Positions 4,067-5,460 of a stretch of DNA of 5,460 nucleotides are shown in pieces; position 1 is the stretch's first letter; each line of letters begins with the position of its first letter. Position numbers and translations under genes: made by a program. Source of the stretch: Planktomarina sp. (GTDB lineage Bacteria; Pseudomonadota; Alphaproteobacteria; Rhodobacterales; Rhodobacteraceae); the NCBI GenBank assembly GCA_002698165.1, contig NZVF01000070.1:1-5460 (forward strand), given 5' to 3'. The notes beneath the pieces were generated by a model. That model did not search any database and was not told the DNA's origin. It saw only the letters and a list, made by a program, of their open reading frames with translations.

Positions 4067-5460
4067 ATGAAATTATTAGCTAGATTCGCGCCGAACACAT
4101 TACATTTGAGCAGTTTCTTTTGGCTTTCTTTGCTAGTTTTTCTCATGTCTTTTGTGAAAGCTAGTCATTTATCTGCGCAGTTAATGCCAAACAGCTTTGC
4201 TGACTTAGCGGAAAAAATTAGCCCTTCAGTGGTAAATATTACAACTTCAACAGTTGTAGCTGGCCGAGCTAATCAAATTCCGCGTGGTATCGTACCCAAG
4301 GGCTCTCCTTTTGAAGAATTTTTTAAAGAATTTGATGATCGCCGGCGAGATGACAGTCCGCGTCCGCGGCGCTCGTCAGCGCTGGGTTCGGGATTTGTCA
4401 TATCAAACAGCGGTTATATAGTTACAAATAATCACGTCATTGATGGGGCTGACGAAATTGAGATCGAGTTTTTTTCAGGTAACACTCTGCCTGCAAAGGT
4501 AATTGGGACAGATAAAAACACTGATATAGCGGTATTAAAAGTTGAGCCAAAGACACCCCTTGAATTTGTTGGTTTTGGGGATAGTGATGTTGCAAGGGTT
4601 GGTGATTGGGTTGTGGCGATGGGCAATCCTATGGGCCAGGGTTTTTCGGTCTCGGCTGGAATAGTATCAGCCCGAAATAGAGCGTTAGCTGGTATTTATG
4701 ATGATTATATCCAAACAGATGCAGCAATAAATCGGGGCAATTCTGGCGGACCATTGTTCAATCTTAAGGGAGAGGTAGTGGGCGTAAATACCGCTATTTT
4801 ATCTCCAAATGGGGGGTCCATTGGGATTGGGTTTTCTATGGCATCCAATGTGGTGAGCCGCGTGGTAGACCAATTAATTAAATTTGGTGAAATTCGGCGC
4901 GGCTGGTTAGGGGTACGTATTCAAGATTTAGACGAAGATATTGTTGAGAGTATAGACGGCTTAGACGAACTGGCTGGAGCTCTAGTTTCTGGTGTTCCAG
5001 ATGGTCCTGCTAAAGATGCTGGAATGCTTCAAAATGACGTTATAATTGTATTCGATGGGCACGCAGTGGAAGACGTACGAGATTTAGTTCAGACAGTTGG
5101 CAATACTGAAGTCGGCAAAGCCGTAGACGTTGTTGTGTTACGAGAGGGAAATGAAGTTACTTTGAGTGTAACCCTAGGTTTGCGCGATGATGAAAAACTT
5201 GCCTCGACAGATGAGGGTTTAGAAAAAAAAGGTATCCCAGAAAAAAATAAGAAAATCGAAAACCTTGGTATTACGCTATCCAACTTAACAGAAGAAATTC
5301 GTTCCGGGCTTGGTTTGAATTCTAGTGCACAGGGTGTGGTCGTCATGGATGTCATTGATACTTCTGAGGCTTACGAAAAAGGCTTGCGTTCCGGTGATTT
5401 GATAACGGAAGCAGGACAGAAAAAAATCACCAATATTTCTGAATTTGAGGGGCAAGTAAA
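4067..5460 (+). CDS. degP: Periplasmic HtrA-family serine endoprotease (DegP/DegQ/Do type), 3' end outside window
   Basis: From ATG 4067 the frame stays open for 464 codons to the right edge with no stop, so the C-terminus is missing. HtrA proteases degrade or chaperone misfolded envelope proteins in the periplasm. A signal peptide is visible: Lys2 and Arg6, a hydrophobic core at about 15-30 (SSFFWLSLLVFLMSFV), and possible cleavage after Ala32 or Ala37. The mature part begins NSFADLAEKISPSVVNI. The trypsin-like domain carries the triad His123 (TNNHVI), Asp153 (NTDIAVLK) and Ser226 (GNSGGP). PDZ1 starts about 279 (GWLGVRIQDL) with VPDGPAKDAGM (310-320). A Lys/Glu-rich linker (about 374-398) leads to PDZ2, cut off inside ITNISEFEG. 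The loop before the catalytic core (about 66-104) is short, ending RRRDDSPRPRRSS, more like DegQ or MucD than the long LA loop of E. coli DegP; degP is used here for the family. It follows DUF2065 after 145 bases and may be transcribed from its own promoter. Confidence 0.95.
   Translation, partial: MKLLARFAPNTLHLSSFFWLSLLVFLMSFVKASHLSAQLMPNSFADLAEKISPSVVNITTSTVVAGRANQIPRGIVPKGSPFEEFFKEFDDRRRDDSPRPRRSSALGSGFVISNSGYIVTNNHVIDGADEIEIEFFSGNTLPAKVIGTDKNTDIAVLKVEPKTPLEFVGFGDSDVARVGDWVVAMGNPMGQGFSVSAGIVSARNRALAGIYDDYIQTDAAINRGNSGGPLFNLKGEVVGVNTAILSPNGGSIGIGFSMASNVVSRVVDQLIKFGEIRRGWLGVRIQDLDEDIVESIDGLDELAGALVSGVPDGPAKDAGMLQNDVIIVFDGHAVEDVRDLVQTVGNTEVGKAVDVVVLREGNEVTLSVTLGLRDDEKLASTDEGLEKKGIPEKNKKIENLGITLSNLTEEIRSGLGLNSSAQGVVVMDVIDTSEAYEKGLRSGDLITEAGQKKITNISEFEGQV

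Noticed and set aside
4432..5355. Minus-strand open frames inside the protease gene (4432-4626 and 5089-5355), and one inside hflK (2060-2254)
   Set aside because: Antisense to conserved protease, PDZ and SPFH sequence; Ser/Thr-rich low-information translations with no start signal.
1..5460. Defence system, mobile element, CRISPR array or RNA gene
   Set aside because: All of the window is accounted for by conserved housekeeping genes and short gaps of 145 bases or less; no repeats, transposase, integrase or tRNA-like cloverleaf was seen on either strand.

Overview
The window reads as a stretch of housekeeping chromosome from a moderately AT-rich alphaproteobacterium. That placement is an inference from protein style and gene order: a glutathione reductase with a GGTCVIRGCVPKK redox motif, an HflK whose C-terminal half contains DAYANQRGAEARG and ends in VVPYLPLNEL, and the run hflK-hflC-DUF2065-HtrA protease. 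All genes lie on the + strand. There is no sign of a mobile element, CRISPR array, tRNA, rRNA or phage gene.

Layout. Bases 2-184 are the 3' end of rpiA (ribose-5-phosphate isomerase A). After a gap of about 70 bases comes gor (glutathione reductase, 258-1616, with a possible earlier start at 240). A 63-base gap then holds a good Shine-Dalgarno and a candidate heat-shock (sigma-32-like) promoter for what follows. hflK (1680-2852), hflC (2852-3739) and a 61-codon two-helix membrane protein of the DUF2065/YjeT type (3736-3921) are tightly packed, overlapping by 1 and 4 bases. A 145-base gap with a possible promoter, two small inverted repeats and a strong Shine-Dalgarno precedes a periplasmic HtrA-family (DegP/DegQ) serine protease. 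That gene begins at 4067 and runs off the right edge without a stop.

How the genes fit together. The left part concerns central carbon and redox metabolism: the pentose phosphate pathway is the usual source of the NADPH that glutathione reductase consumes. The right part is an envelope protein-quality-control module. HflK and HflC form the SPFH-domain cage around the inner-membrane AAA protease FtsH, whose gene is not in the window. DegP/DegQ degrades or refolds damaged proteins in the periplasm. The small DUF2065 protein sits between them and is translationally coupled to hflC. In E. coli the homologous yjeT also follows hflC, so the linkage crosses class boundaries and suggests a role with HflKC, although its function is unknown.

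I found no clearly new multi-gene system. The observations most worth checking are: (1) the coupled, uncharacterised DUF2065 gene; (2) an apparent 14-residue insertion in HflK bounded by an exact 7-base direct repeat at a 42-base offset; (3) heat-shock-like promoter sequences in front of both hflK and the protease gene; and (4) a GC-rich hairpin inside the DUF2065 gene.
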